Assembly: GCA_949130485.1 (NCBI GenBank) | Contig: OX422187.1 | Span: forward strand, 186,001-250,000 | Reading direction: 5' to 3' | Origin: Agelas oroides | Taxonomy: Eukaryota; Porifera; Demospongiae; Agelasida; Agelasidae | DNA: 64,000 nt | Part shown: piece after piece, positions 35,558 through 46,879 of the stretch | Layout: the number at the start of each line of letters is the position of its first letter | Numbering within the stretch: position 1 is the stretch's first letter | Notes under the pieces: model-generated | What the model saw: the letters and a program-made list of their open reading frames with translations, nothing else | Told to the model about the DNA's origin: nothing | The model's database searches: none | Translations under genes and position numbers: made by a program

Positions 35558-38034
35558 GGGGATCGTCTTAAGTTCACATAGCTCCATGAGGTTACGTCAT
35601 AAAACATCACATGGGAGTTCCCCGTGCCCACCGAATAATCGCGATAACCCTCTTTCTACGTAATTTAACTTAACTAAAAATTGTTCTCAACTAGCATGCA
35701 TTCAGAGAGTATGCAGCACATCAAGGTAAAAGAGACCAAGTAAGCATAATACCAGTAAGGTGAAGTAGTCAGGATGAAGGGATATTCGTGGCAGTTGTTG
35801 AGGGGGGAAAACCGACTGTACAGGACAGAGCTAGCCTCAAATATAAGGCTGAGTACAGCATACTTGGTAAAGATGATCATATGAGAGTACAATCAGTCCA
35901 TGAGGCCTAAATTTGGGCAGTGAAAGCATGGACATGATAACTTCTTGTCACACACAAGTTGATCAAGATTTCACGTGTCTGTGTGCATAATTTATTAGTA
36001 CCAAGGCAAACCTGCTGTGTACACTTAGCTGTATGCATTGTGAGCTTGCACTCAAACTATCCATGAAATTTCTACCTTCTCCACTGACTACTTATGTTGC
36101 TTACTTGATTCTATTACACTTGACATGCTAAATTCTCACTCAATGATACTGTCTGTGTCACTGCATACACAGCCAGCCAGGCCTAGCCTCATACTACAAG
36201 CCCAAGACCGTGTCACACAAGTATACCAATCATTACTTTATCACACTTGTATGTTTGAAATCACCCTTGTTGCCAAGTTCCCGCCCAGCTTTCTGTCAGC
36301 ACTGCAAGTGATGGAAAGCTAAGTAAGGAAGGCCTGGAAATGAGGTTATGCTCAACTTGTGTATGCACTCCCCTCTCTTCACCAACAAAGTGACTACACA
36401 AGTTCTAATACCACTATCAGATCACCAAGAAATAGACTAGGGGAAGCTTCTCCCCCACCTCTGAGCCCTGGAGGAGTACTAGGAAATGGCTTTTGTTAAA
36501 GACCACCTAAAAAATTAAAAATACAGTTATAGGTTTTACCTCTCAGATTGCATCGCAAACAATCTCAGAGCACCTAAAACCCAAATTTTGGTTGAGGAGC
36601 ATGCCCCCAGAGCCCCTAGACAATGCTTCAAACAGCTTCCCCCCAAAACTCAAAAAGAACCCTCTCCTCTCGAAACATGAGGGGACAGACTGCACACAAC
36701 AGATCTTCCTCTAGCAACCCTCTTGGAGAAAAAGGAGACATCCTATATTTGATGACAAGCATCCTGGGTGTATGTTCCAACTCTCACTTCAAGTGTTAGG
36801 CATCCCATGACCCATTTGCTGCCCCGTGATCTCTATCTGTGCTGTTCTGGATGGGGCTTAACAGATACTTCCATCACTTATTCACTTGATGAAATTGTCT
36901 GAGTCTGTGTTTATGAACTCTGTCTGCTGAGAAAAGTTGTGGTAGTGATTGCATGATTAGAATTCAGAAGTCTGGCCTGAACTCTTCATTGAATCTTGCA
37001 TCCTCGTGCAAATTTATTCAGTGATCAGTCCTTCACGGTGCATAGATCGTATATTTATATTCCTTAGCCTTGTACCCAGGCTCTCTCAACACAAGGCTAT
37101 GTTCACCTATTTGAAACAGTCTCAGACTTCACCATGCCAAACCATCCCCTATACCATTTCTCTCAGAACATCAACCCTCCTTCTCCTAATTTACATTTTA
37201 GTTGATGTAATTTGTGAATCAAGACTTGTGTATGCTACACTGATATAATGGTCGTCATGGGACCAGCATTTATTTTTTATTTGCTGTTTCAGGCAGGTGG
37301 TTGCTTTATACTGGTCATTTTGCGCAATTAGTACAACTGGGACCAGGAGTAGGTGGCCGTAACAAACAAGAGCTGGCTGTCTTTAACATGCAGTGACCAC
37401 TATAGACAGGTTTCACTCTAGTGACAATACATTGAGTGAGAATGCAGCATATCAACTAATAAGCGGTAGAATATGTCAAAGGAGAAGGTACACATTCTAC
37501 AAAGAGTTTGAGTGCAGCAGAGTTAGTTAGCTTGCAGTACATGCCGATATTAAATGCACACTGTCACTGCTCACTTTGGCCTGGGCTTGCTACGGAACGA
37601 TGCACACAAATGATCAAAAAGTAATTCGTGTGGAATAGTAAACCTTTTACAAGCCTTTGCTGCCCAATAGAGCACAAATTTAGGGCTCAAAAACAGACTG
37701 TATCTTCAAACAGTCATCTCAGTTGATCCAACATGCCTCTTATGGAGGCCGCTAGCTCTGAGCTGTACAATCCATTTCTCCCTCCCAGCTGCCACGAATA
37801 TACACCTTCATCCTGACTACTTTATCTTACTGATATTTTCCTTACTTGGTCTCTTTTTCCTTGATATGCTGCATACTCTCTGAATACATGCTAGTTCAGA
37901 ACAATTTTTAGTTAAGTTAAATTACGTAGAAAGAGGGTTATCGCGATTATTCGGTGGGCGCCGGGCACGGGGAAATCCCATGTGATGTTTTATGACGTAA
38001 CCTCATGGAGCTATGTGAACTTAGACGATCCCCT
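35558..38034. mobile_element. Foldback element with about 290-base arms, copy 1
   Basis: The arms start with GGGGATCGTCTTAAGTTCAC (35558 on) and close with the complement ending GTGAACTTAGACGATCCCC at 38034. They include CATGAGGTTACGTCATAA, TAATCGCGATAACCCTC and TGCATTCAGAGAGTATGCAG, and run to about 35845 and from about 37745. The interior (about 1.9 kb) has only short frames and no recognisable transposase. A copy lies inverted at 48712-51193, and a related element at 51402-53940 shares the TTCAGAGAGT(A/T)TGCAGCACA block. Confidence 0.8.
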
Positions 38035-38076
38035 CTCCGCACTGCTGCGGCCGCTCTCCGCACTGCTGCGGCCGCT
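38035..38076 (+). repeat. 21-bp GC-rich minisatellite, 2 units
   Basis: Two units of TCTCCGCACTGCTGCGGCCGC directly after the foldback terminus. They are followed by CTATGTCGGATTCCGACTG, a short palindrome also seen after the larger array of this repeat at 54170. Confidence 0.85.
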
Positions 38077-38532
38077 CTATGTCGGATTCCGACTGTGTTC
38101 GGAGTATGTTCCGCAGCGGAGTGCACTTAAGGGCCACCATATAAGCCTCACTGAGATTCTGCCCTTAGGTTGTGTAGTTATCGTCTCACCTGCTCCAACA
38201 CCACTTTCCCAAGCACAGACATCGCTACAATGGTCTGCTCCCCTCTCCTTGGGCTTACAAAAAAACTAACTCCCGCCTTACTACTGCAGGCACATCCTCG
38301 GGCGCATCTTCGACAATTATTCTATACCGAATGTTATCATTAATTTTTGCAGGACTTGCTATATAGCGTGAAGTCCTGTGGTGTTGCTTAGCTTCGTTCC
38401 CAGCCCTGGGAACAAGGATACGCATGATATCCCATTCCAGAGACCAGACCCCACGTGGCTAAAGTTCTTGTGTTCCAGTTCGGTTTCGTCCGCTGAAATC
38501 CGTAAGTTCTTTTCTTTTTTTTTTGTGAACTT

Positions 38533-38856
38533 TAGTCTCGTGCCCAGACCCCACCAGCGAGGAGAGGGTCTGGTGACATCCAGCTGATTCCTTGGGCTTC
38601 ATTAAAAATTCATAGCTTACTGTATGCATAGTTGCGAACTGATAACTACTGTACGCGCCAAAAAAGTGCTGTGTCATCGTGTTGAAGTAGTCAAGAATTT
38701 CCGGTGTTGCAACCACAGATTGTGTTTTCTGCAACGTGATTGGCTGTTGGCAAATTCCCCGTCGAAAAGCAATCAACTTAATGAAGCCGAGGAATCGGCC
38801 GAAGGTCACCAGACCCTTTTTTCCTCGTGAGAGGGCGGGGTCTGGGCACGAGACTA
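38533..38856. mobile_element. TAGTC-type MITE with 9-bp target duplication
   Basis: The termini are TAGTCTCGTGCCCAGACCCC and its complement; subterminal AGGGTCTGGTGACATC pairs with GGTCACCAGACCC. Perfect 9-base repeats TGTGAACTT lie at 38524-38532 and 38857-38865. The right-hand repeat is part of a TGTGAACTTAGACGATCCC foldback terminus, so the MITE landed in an older foldback end. Non-coding. Confidence 0.87.
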
Positions 38857-38873
38857 TGTGAACTTAGACGATC

Positions 38874-39195
38874 CCGTGTGTCATGTGACTCCAGTAAGCG
38901 CGGTCGTGTGTCATGTGACTCCAGTAAGCGCGGTCGTGTGTCATGTGTCTCCAGTAAGCGCGGTCGTGTGTCATGTGTCTCCAGTAAGCGCGGTCGTGTG
39001 TCGTGTCTCCAGTAAGCGCGGTCGTGTGCCATGTGACTCCAGTAAGCGCGGTCGTGTGCCATGTGACTCCAGTAAACGCGGTCGTGTGCCATGTGACTCC
39101 AGTAAACGCGGTCGTGTGTCATGTGTCTCCAGTAAGCGCGGTCGTGTGTCATGTGTCTCCAGTAAGCGCGGTCGTGTGTCATGTGACTCCTGTAA
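38874..39195 (+). repeat. 30-bp minisatellite, second array
   Basis: Ten to eleven units of the same GCGGTCGTGTGTCATGTGAC/TCCAGTAA repeat seen at 35362, with point variants (GTGTCT, GTGCCA, AAACGC) and one shortened unit near 39001. It again abuts a foldback terminus (TGTGAACTTAGACGATCCC). It lies just upstream of the first SNX17-like exon I can see. Confidence 0.95.
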
Positions 39196-39324
39196 GCAAC
39201 ATTTATTGACTAGTCTTGTGTCTCTGGTGACAGTAGGTTGGGGACCAGGGAACCAATTGCACACTTGCATGTGAGCGCATATCCTTATGCCTTATCCTTC
39301 CCCCCCCACACACCTCTCCTCCAG

Positions 39325-41723
39325 GATTTTGAAGCATCCTACGTTTCCATGGAGATGGCCTACAAACAATCACCTCATCAGATCACCCTCCGAAGAAAGG
39401 GAGTCGTTGACCTTTGAACCACAAAACACACAGTCATTCTACCACAGTTAACATCTTGAAAGAGAAATTTTGCATAATTATATGTGAGTCTGCCTTATGT
39501 GAAATCATTGCTTCTCTCAGTTTCTGGGTTCCAAACCTTATGTCAGAGTTGTTGAGTGATCGTGTGGCAAAGAACTTGATGTATATTGAGGCTGTGGCTG
39601 ATATTGACCGAGGTCACTGGGAGGTGGGGAGGGAGAGGAGGGGAGAGCTTACCTCACTGCAGAAGAAAGAAGTGGAGTGAAGGAGGAGGAAGGGAAGAGA
39701 GGAGGAGGGAGAGGCTGTTTACAAATACACTGTTCCTTTGACCTTTGCACTCTCAGTATCTGGAGTCGGCTTCCTCAGTTTGGCTATCGTCAGTTGGATG
39801 GACTCACCTTTGACCATCCCAGCAGTGACCTGGAAGGTACACCAATGTATTACGTCATAGGCACCTGCAGAGCTGTGTGGGTACCTGGGCAAGACTTGGC
39901 TATGCCGCATTTGATGCGCAATTGCGGAAAGTGTATTTTGTCACTACACTCACTGTACGCTATAGGTACGTCTGTGTTACGCATGCACAGACCACGTGTC
40001 TTCGCGTCCGGTCCTTGTGATATGAGTGCGCATGATTCGAAATAACCCGGGCAATGCCCGGGTATGCCCGGGCCTGCCTGGGCCTGCAGGCGCCTATGTA
40101 TTACGTTGTATTATTAGAATGTAGCATACCCCATGAGGTATCAGGAAGAATCAGTAATGCTATGGTACATGTTATGAATGTGGCACGAGCTACAGAATTT
40201 TGGAGCCACTATTTAGGCCATTTTGTATCTGTCCTACCCTGCAGGGTGTGTGCGTGTGGGTCGTATGGAGGTGGTGATGTACACAAGTGAGGGGGAGGGA
40301 GGACGACTCAAGAAGTGTCTTCACTACCCCATCAACAGAATGAGGTGCTGGAAGGTCGGACGCAAAGTACTGGCAGTGACCTGGGTATGTATTCTTCCCA
40401 AGGCCTTTGCCACCACCAGTGTTTGCCATTATGTAACAATGAAGGGGAGATGTTGTCACATGCAGTGATGTCATGTAAACAGAAGGTAGACACATGAGGG
40501 GTGGTGCCAACCATCAAAAATCCAACTTTGCATTTGATCATATACCAAACAATGAGCTGCAAATGCTCCATCCTCCACTCCTTGGTCAAGACATTACATT
40601 GGGCCACCTGTTGAACCCCCTTACACATCTTCACACACCCTCACAAACACACCCTCACACTCCCAGGAGGGCAGTCACTGGGTCTCCTTCCACTTCCAGC
40701 AGTCTCGTGATGAGCTGGTCTGGGTCACTGTCGTCGGTAAGGCTGCCATCTTCCTCGCTCTGCTGTTGATGAGTTACTACGGCAATGCAGCAACAAGCCC
40801 ATCAGAAAACCAAGTGAAAATGTGAGAAAGGGAGGGAGTGTTTTCAAGAGAAGAATAGCGTCTCACACAAGAGCAAAGACTGTGTATGATCCTAAGCATA
40901 TGTAGCCTTCCTACTCTTACAACCCCTCACCCTCCATCCCCTCACCATCCCCCTCTCACCTCTTTATCCCTCACCCTCCATCCCCTCACCCTCTCACCTC
41001 TTTATCCCTCACCCTCTCCCTCTCACCTCTTTATCCCTCACCCTCCACCCCCTCACCATCCCCCTCTCACCTCTTTATCCCTCCCCTCACCCCTCCTACC
41101 ACAGCCAATTCGGCGTCACCCACAAAACCTTCCTTACATGACATTCTACCAGCCTCCTTCATCCCCAAGAGAGTCTGGTGGGAGTGTGTGTGGGGGGGGG
41201 GGGGGGGGGGGGGGAAGGGTCTAGGAGAGAATCACTGGCTAGCCCCACTTCTACTGGGAGGGGATCTGTTGGGGAGGAGCCAACCAGCAGAGAGGTATGG
41301 GTGTTTGGGAGGACGTGCATTCAACCTAGTTGATATGAAACCGAGTGACACGCAATAGCAAATACACCTCACACAAACACACACCTCACACAAACGCACA
41401 CCTCACACACACACCCCTCCACGCACACCTCACACACACACCCCTCCATGCACACCTCGCCCTCACACACACACACCTCACACCTCTCACAAGCACATCT
41501 CACAAATACACCTCACACACACAACAGGTCTAAATTCCCAGGAGGAGAGTGATGGCAGTATACCAACTGTTGTACAACAGAATGGAGACACACCACCACA
41601 CACTCACATATACACGTCACTAAGGCACCAAAGGTAACAGCTGAAACTGAAATGTACTTTGCTGGATGAGATGATGCCAGTCTACCCTCCTCACCCACAC
41701 ACACCCACACATACACACACACC

Positions 41724-41774
<51 letters not shown>

Positions 41775-41853
41775 CCACCAGAGCAAGAAGAGACCTGCTA
41801 TTGGGGACACCAAGAACCCAAGATTTCAGTTTGGAACTGATGATGACTTGTAG
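39325..41853 (+). CDS. SNX17: Sorting nexin 17-like gene, C-terminal exons
   Basis: SNX17 is an endosomal PX-FERM protein that recycles NPxY-bearing receptors and integrins. Exons read in order: from 39325 DFEASYVSMEMAYKQSPHQI; about 39520 FWVPNLMSELLSDRVAKNLM then EAVADIDRGHW; 39757-39836 LPQFGYRQLDGLTFDHPSSD; 40245-40384 with the family hallmark INRMRCWKVG; 40667-40813 FHFQQSRDELVWVTVVGKAA; 41105 to about 41185; about 41222-41294; 41542-41633; 41775-41853. The last encodes NPRFQFGTDDDL-stop, like the acidic C-terminus of vertebrate SNX17. Phases agree across the 39836/40245, 40384/40667 and 41633/41775 introns. The ends of the first two exons and of the 41105 and 41222 exons are uncertain. 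The PX domain and first FERM lobe are not seen; they should lie upstream, beyond the repeats. SNX31 is the alternative. Confidence 0.8.
39856..40098. mobile_element. hAT-like MITE inside an SNX17-like intron
   Basis: A 243-base unit with termini CATAGGCACCTGCAG and the complement of CTGCAGGCGCCTATG. It is flanked by perfect 8-base direct repeats TATTACGT (39848-39855, 40099-40106). An 8-base target duplication is the norm for hAT elements. It accounts for most of the 408-base intron between the exons ending 39836 and starting 40245. A CCCGGGCA/TGCCCGGG cluster sits near its right end. Confidence 0.83.
41698..41774 (+). repeat. AC microsatellite before the last SNX17-like exon
   Basis: An (AC)n tract with early CCAC interruptions runs right up to the CACAG acceptor of the final exon (41775). 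The other introns of this gene are also low complexity: CCCTCACC repeats at 40920-41090, a poly-G run at 41191-41214, and CACACCTC repeats at 41370-41520. Confidence 0.92.
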
Positions 41854-43205
41854 CTAAACCTGTTCAGGCTAAGGTGGATGATGAATATGAATATTCATGT
41901 TGTAGGCCATGAATTTTTGTATAGTGAAATTGTGGGTGCGGTCCGTGAGACAGTGAAGTCAAATTCTTTACCGTTCCTGACGCTAAGACACAATAAATTC
42001 GCTGCTGCTGCTGCTGCTGCTGGAAGGTGGGTTAATAATACCTACAGACTAACTAGCAGCCACCAGGTTTCCTTTTAATAACGACATTAATACATGTACC
42101 TGGGTCCTTGGCAGCATGTCACTGTTTTCTGGTGTGCGGCGAGCTCTTTCTGAATTTTTTTCTATATCTGACATAGCTTCCCTCATTTCCTTCCCTCCAG
42201 ATGCTGGGCATCGGAAAGTTCAGACCAACATAATTGTCTTTTGATGACGTTTGGTAGGAGCATGTCACGCTCAAGTATCGCCCACATATCACATGAGCAT
42301 CACTTACAGTCCAGGTTTCTCGACTCCACTCTCTACGGCAGTGAGTCACCTAGAATGGAGCAAACCTATATACATAGACAACTCACGTAAACATTAGCTC
42401 CAGTGTACGATCACACTAGTTACTGCTCCACGACCACTTCATCGTTAATAATTTTAGCTCTAGTGTTTCACCATTTCTATTATCTAACATCTGCCACAAA
42501 CAATGAACAGGGTTTCAGGGTTTCAAGAAGTTTGAGAATTGCCTCAACAATAGCCAGCATAATTATGTATTATAGCTGAATATATGCAAGACAATGCAGA
42601 AATATTATTTGAAGCGGACGGGAAAACATTCTACAGCCTCCCACTGATCATCCCATTCAGTTTTGCTAACGATGGTGATATGAACTCCAACTCACTTTTC
42701 CAATCCTCAGCACGTATTCCCCCTTGCAGGCCTCAACCTGTGGGCTACGCCCCCGAGCACAGTGGTCTCGTCCCTAGACGGGTACTATTCGCCAATTCGG
42801 TCTGGGGACGAGATTAAGGTTAGGGAGCATAGTCTTCTTCCCAGACCCCTGTGTGCGTGTACCATAGTGAGGGTCTGGGAACCCAACATCCCTACATGGG
42901 TGTTCAACCAGGAGCACCAACCCAATGTTTCCCATGTAAGACATTCCTGCCATGGTGCAAATGCAACAATCAATATCAAGGATAACACTTCATGATCACA
43001 GTCTATCAGTTGTTTGGTAACAGAATTATGGCTGTGATGATCAGTAGGCAGAAGGGCCGGTGATGAACAGTTTCTCCATCTCACCTGTCAGAAAATAACA
43101 ATATAAGACAAAAGCACACACTGCCGTGTGTTCATGAGTACTAGTATTCCAGCTGATTATACAATAAGCTATATTTGGTCTAGAGGAGTCAGCCAATACG
43201 GTGCA
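41854..43205. other. Intergenic stretch between convergent genes
   Basis: It lies between the 3' ends of the SNX17-like and FRS2-like genes. It holds a short CTG run (about 42002-42021) and a tiny inverted pair, GTCTCGTCCCTAGAC at 42768 and GTCTGGGGACGAGA at about 42801, resembling a worn TAGTC-type element. No gene is supported. Confidence 0.45.
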
Positions 43206-43210
43206 TAGAC

Positions 43211-44137
43211 TCACTGTGGGTTCGTCTGAGCCTCTCGACTGGGCAGAGGAGACAGTCGGGTAGGTTCACTGGGCACTAGAGACAGTTGGGTGGGTTCACT
43301 GTCAGTTACTTTGACAGTTGGAGTGTAACCATCCTCGGTCTTGTGCGATGAGACGATAATGTCAGATGTTTCATTAGCACTGACTGCATCATCGGTTCCC
43401 TTAGCAACAGGGGTTTGCCACTCTATTTCCTTGTCACTAGGCAGTTCAACTTTCTCCTCATCGATGTGATCAGGGACTTCCCCTCCTTTGTCATCAGGGG
43501 TTTCCCCTTCCACTGCTTTCTCATTAGGAAGTTCCCCTTCTGGTCCATTTTGATTAGCAGTTTTTCCCTCCAACAACTCATTAGGGACTTCCCTCAGTAA
43601 TTCGTCAGCACTAGGGGTTTCCCCGTCTGCACCTTCAGGGCTGACACAGTTTTCCACATTTGCCGATGGAGGGCTATCTGACTTGGGGGCCCCTGAGTCT
43701 CGGTTTAATGTTCCACTCAGGATTTCACTACTGGTGACTGGCTGCTCACTCACGTAATGTCTTGAGAATGTCACTACACTATAGTCAGGTGGTGAAACCT
43801 CAGAAGGAAGTTTTAACGTCTTCCTGGGAGGCTGCAGGTTTCCCTGAACTATGTTCCTTGCCACCATATTAAACACTTCTGATGCTAGTTGTGTCTGAAG
43901 CACATACACACCTTCACCCCCCAGACACTTGAAATAGAATTCATCCCCATCATAACCGTAGGTACTCAGAGACCCCAGTTGGTACTGCCATTGTTCTGTA
44001 GTCTTTCTGTTGGTGCAGACAAGATCTGTCTCTGTCACTTGCAAGGTCCCTCTCTGCACGGACTGTTTGTCATCGTTGACGACTCTCACCCGAAAAATGT
44101 TATCTGGCAACTCCTCTGTTTTGATGCAGTTCCCCAT
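43211..44137 (-). CDS. FRS2-like PTB-domain adaptor
   Basis: FRS2 proteins are membrane-anchored docking adaptors for FGF and related receptor tyrosine kinases. The ATG chosen (44137) gives MGNC, an N-myristoylation signal as in FRS2; nine bases upstream is an AG acceptor (TTGTGCAG), so the exon opens with a short 5' UTR. Residues about 10-100 form an IRS-type PTB domain: FRVRVVNDDKQSVQRGTLQV, TDLVCTNRK, WQYQLGSLSTYGYDGDEFYF and ASEVFNMVARNIVQ. The remaining 200 residues are acidic and low complexity, with repeated GE(T/L)P and E(V/L)P(N/S) motifs. Only three tyrosines lie there (DYSVV, HYVSE, GYTPT) and none is in a Grb2-type YxN site, unlike vertebrate FRS2. Predicted length is 308 residues. 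DOK family is the alternative, but no PH domain precedes the PTB. Confidence 0.75.
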   Translation of the reverse strand: MGNCIKTEELPDNIFRVRVVNDDKQSVQRGTLQVTETDLVCTNRKTTEQWQYQLGSLSTYGYDGDEFYFKCLGGEGVYVLQTQLASEVFNMVARNIVQGNLQPPRKTLKLPSEVSPPDYSVVTFSRHYVSEQPVTSSEILSGTLNRDSGAPKSDSPPSANVENCVSPEGADGETPSADELLREVPNELLEGKTANQNGPEGELPNEKAVEGETPDDKGGEVPDHIDEEKVELPSDKEIEWQTPVAKGTDDAVSANETSDIIVSSHKTEDGYTPTVKVTDSEPTQLSLVPSEPTRLSPLPSREAQTNPQ

Positions 44138-44851
44138 GTTGTAAATCTGCACAAGAGAATAACCACAAGTGATAAACAAATTTGAATGTATGTAAATTTA
44201 AGCACAAAGTTTCACTATTAGGACTTGTCACTGTGCAGGCATGCGGAGTGTAAGTAAGATTTTTGTACAACTTGATGTTCTGGCAGGGTGAGCTTGAATG
44301 ACGACAGTTATAAAAGATAGCCAGGAATGACAGCCGGAGGATGCGCACCTACTGTACAAGAGATAGTAGTTGTGTTTGGGCGACAACATTCGGGATAGGC
44401 AGCTGGAGCGTAGCACCTACTCAGTAAGTGTACATGGGATAGGAAGGCTCATGCAGCTTACTGAACACAGAAGGCGGCAGAGATTTTGCTCCATAGCTGA
44501 TGCATGGCGACTTCCCTAGACAATTATAGTTCATTATTCAGAATTCCTTGGTTTAGAGTTGTTTTGCCATTTGTAGTGAACATATATATTCTGAACTCAG
44601 CTTTTACTCAAAAACCTTCAAGCTTGTAACCAGTATACAAAGCTAGCAAAGTAAAAGCATAAATAATAAGTGTTGCATGGAGTGTAGGCCTTTGCCAGCT
44701 TTTTAATGGTACAAAATTTAATTGCAGAGCGGAAATGATTTAACGACCTAAAATGCAGCAAGATGGCGACTTTTTCAGCTGCCTGTGTACCGGTTGCGTT
44801 TTCTTCTCTGGAGTTGATACTTGTCGCCTAATGCGAGTAAGTGAGGCTTCT

Positions 44852-45919
44852 TCAGATACAGTATGAACTTACGAAACTCTTCAACCAGATACTACCTGTC
44901 AATATCAATGCTGTAACGAAGGATTTTGTGAAGAGTTCCTGGAAAGCCGATTTGTTATACAGGTTATACAAATGTTTCCCAATTATTTTACAATGATTAT
45001 TTGCACTAAGGATGTACTTAAATTCATCAATAAGGGTAAGGGAGGTAAAAGAAGTATCTAAGTTGGATAGGCAACTGAAAAAGGTACAACGTAAATGATC
45101 TAAAGCTGGACACAACATAACAAAATGAAATTCAGTTTCAACAGTGTCTGATGAACACAATCTGCAGGTCCGGAGGTGGTATGGTGTTTTTGGTGCCCTA
45201 TATCGGCCTGTCTCAATGTGAAGTGGGAGACAACCCCCTCGGAGGGCAGCCATGACCCACCGGTGACCCCTGCACAGAATACCACTAATGTAGCACTCTG
45301 GCCTAGGTTGTTGTTTTATAACTCTATAGTTATGTAGCCTACCCCCTGAGTCTGTACAGTAGGTATTATGGTCCCAGATTCGCATTCTCCATTTGTGGTT
45401 TGCTTTATCAGTTAATTTAGTGATGACTATGGTTCGAAATTCCTTAGGAGACAAGCTAGTTACATTATTTGGATTTAAGTGTCCTAGGTTGTTCTGAGTG
45501 AGCAATTTATTTGCATGAAAACACCAGGTAGGTTTGCCCTTATTGGCTAGTTCTAGTGACCATTTAAAAATCTTTTTACTAAGACGACTATCGTCCATAG
45601 TAGCAAGACGGAACCAGAGTTTGAGCATCTCAAACTGGTGTCTACACCAGACTGGCATCCATCCTGAGTCACCTTCTAGTAGATCTACTGGGCAGTTTTT
45701 ACCCACACCCAAAATATGTCTAATCGCCTCGTTCTGAATGGTTTGTAACTTGGGGAAGGTTCTGTAACCCCAGACACCAGCCCCATAGTCCATTCTAGGT
45801 AATACTAGGGAGTCATAAAGTGAGCTGAATGCTTCAAAGGGAAAATTACCAAATTGTTTTGATTTAGCTATAAGAAGGCCCAAAGCTTTTCTGGCATGAT
45901 TCACTAAGTGCATTAACAC
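44852..45919 (-). pseudogene. LINE copy A C-terminal ORF
   Basis: 355 codons, differing from the copy B counterpart at three residues I can see (QNE/QNK, KEFR/KEFQ, IDE/IDK). It includes SLVLPRMDYGAGVWG after the thumb and a zinc-knuckle-like CRLCSSDTVETEFHFVMLCP. It lies in a frame different from the upstream reverse transcriptase, as in copy B. Confidence 0.85.
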
Positions 45920-46079
45920 AGTTTTGGTAATCTAAGTGTTCATCAAGCCAAACACCAAGGTATTTATATGAAGGCACAACTTCTAATTCTGAGGGGCCAC
46001 ATTTAAAATTGAAAGAGGTCCTAGGCTGGGATTTATGTCTAAAATGGACAATTTTTGTTTTGCTGGTGTTAATGTGAAG

Positions 46080-46877
46080 TCACCAGGATTCACACCAGGT
46101 GTGTAGTGTACTAAGCATACACTGCAGATCTTCCTCTGTTTCCGCCATTATAGCAATGTCATCAGCAAACATCAGGAGAGCTAAGAGAATTTCACCACAT
46201 TTTACTCCTAAGTTAAGCTGCTTTATTTCTTCAATTAGACCATTGATGAAGAGATTGAATAATGTAGGGGAAAGCAGACATCCTTGTTTAACTCCAGATG
46301 TTACAGGGAATGGTTCAGTGACAGTATCATTGACTCTAACACAGTACTCAGTATCTCTGTATAGGCATTTTATAAGATCTAGGAATTTCCCACTAATTCC
46401 ATAGTGACCTAATCTGTGCCATAGGAGGTCTCTATCTACACTGTCGAAAGCTTTTCTGAGGTCTACAAAGGCAACAAATGTTGGTGACTTGTTCATTTTT
46501 CTAGTGCTGATAACATTACAGATTACAAAAAGATGGTCCAGACATGAGCGGTTGGGCCTAAAACCATTCTGTTCATCCGATAGAATGCAGTTTGTCTCTG
46601 ACCAGTCAAAGAGTCTAGCATTGAGAACTTTGCAAAAGACTTTCAGGACAACACTCTGGAGTGCAATACCACGGTAGTTAATGGGGTTTCTAGGGTCTGT
46701 GGTGTTGGGTTTCAAGATGGGGTGGATTAGTGCAGAGCACCAATCTGAGGGTACTAGGGCTGAGTCAAAGCAAACTGAGAATAATCTATGTAACAGAGGG
46801 GTCAGGGCAGGGTGATTTAGGTATGAACCTTGAACCTTATCAAGCCCGGGAGCTTTACCGAGGTTGAGTCTGGCAAT
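46080..46877 (-). pseudogene. LINE copy A reverse transcriptase fragment
   Basis: It encodes the fingers and palm: INYRGIALQSVVLKVFC, NGFRPNRSCLDHLF, FVDLRKAFDSVDR (first catalytic aspartate), VKQGCLLSPTLFNLFINGL and MFADDIAIM (catalytic aspartate pair). The endonuclease is missing through truncation. It ends at a TGA in place of the arginine that follows CESW in copy B, so this copy cannot make a full enzyme. Confidence 0.88.
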
Positions 46878-46879
46878 GA

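Larger units (their letters stand above)
35558..38524 (+). repeat. 3 kb inverted duplication, arm 1
   Basis: This whole segment reappears in reverse at 48223-51193 with few differences (several 65-95 codon frames are letter-for-letter identical in both). It includes the foldback element, two units of a 21-base TCTCCGCACTGCTGCGGCCGC repeat, and about 430 bases of further sequence to CTTTTCTTTTTTTTTT. Arm 1 stops just before the 9-bp target duplication of the MITE at 38533. Confidence 0.88.
44592..46877 (-). mobile_element. Non-LTR retrotransposon (LINE family 1), truncated copy A
   Basis: A 5'-truncated copy, base-for-base collinear with 59585-61870 (constant offset, no indel seen). It holds the reverse transcriptase from LGKAPGLDKVQGSYLN onward, the palm FADDIAIM motif and the C-terminal region, plus a 3' UTR ending ...AAAAGCTGAGTTCA on the minus strand. 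Relative to copy B a CGA codon has become TGA at about 46080, the typical outcome of CpG decay. Very few differences overall imply a recent insertion. No poly-A tail or target duplication is evident. Confidence 0.92.

Noticed and set aside
35282-39274. Repeat proteins such as MTHDRAYWSH on either strand and a possible CRISPR array
   Set aside because: The 30-base unit repeats with no unique spacers; every frame is open because the period is a multiple of three. It is a minisatellite.
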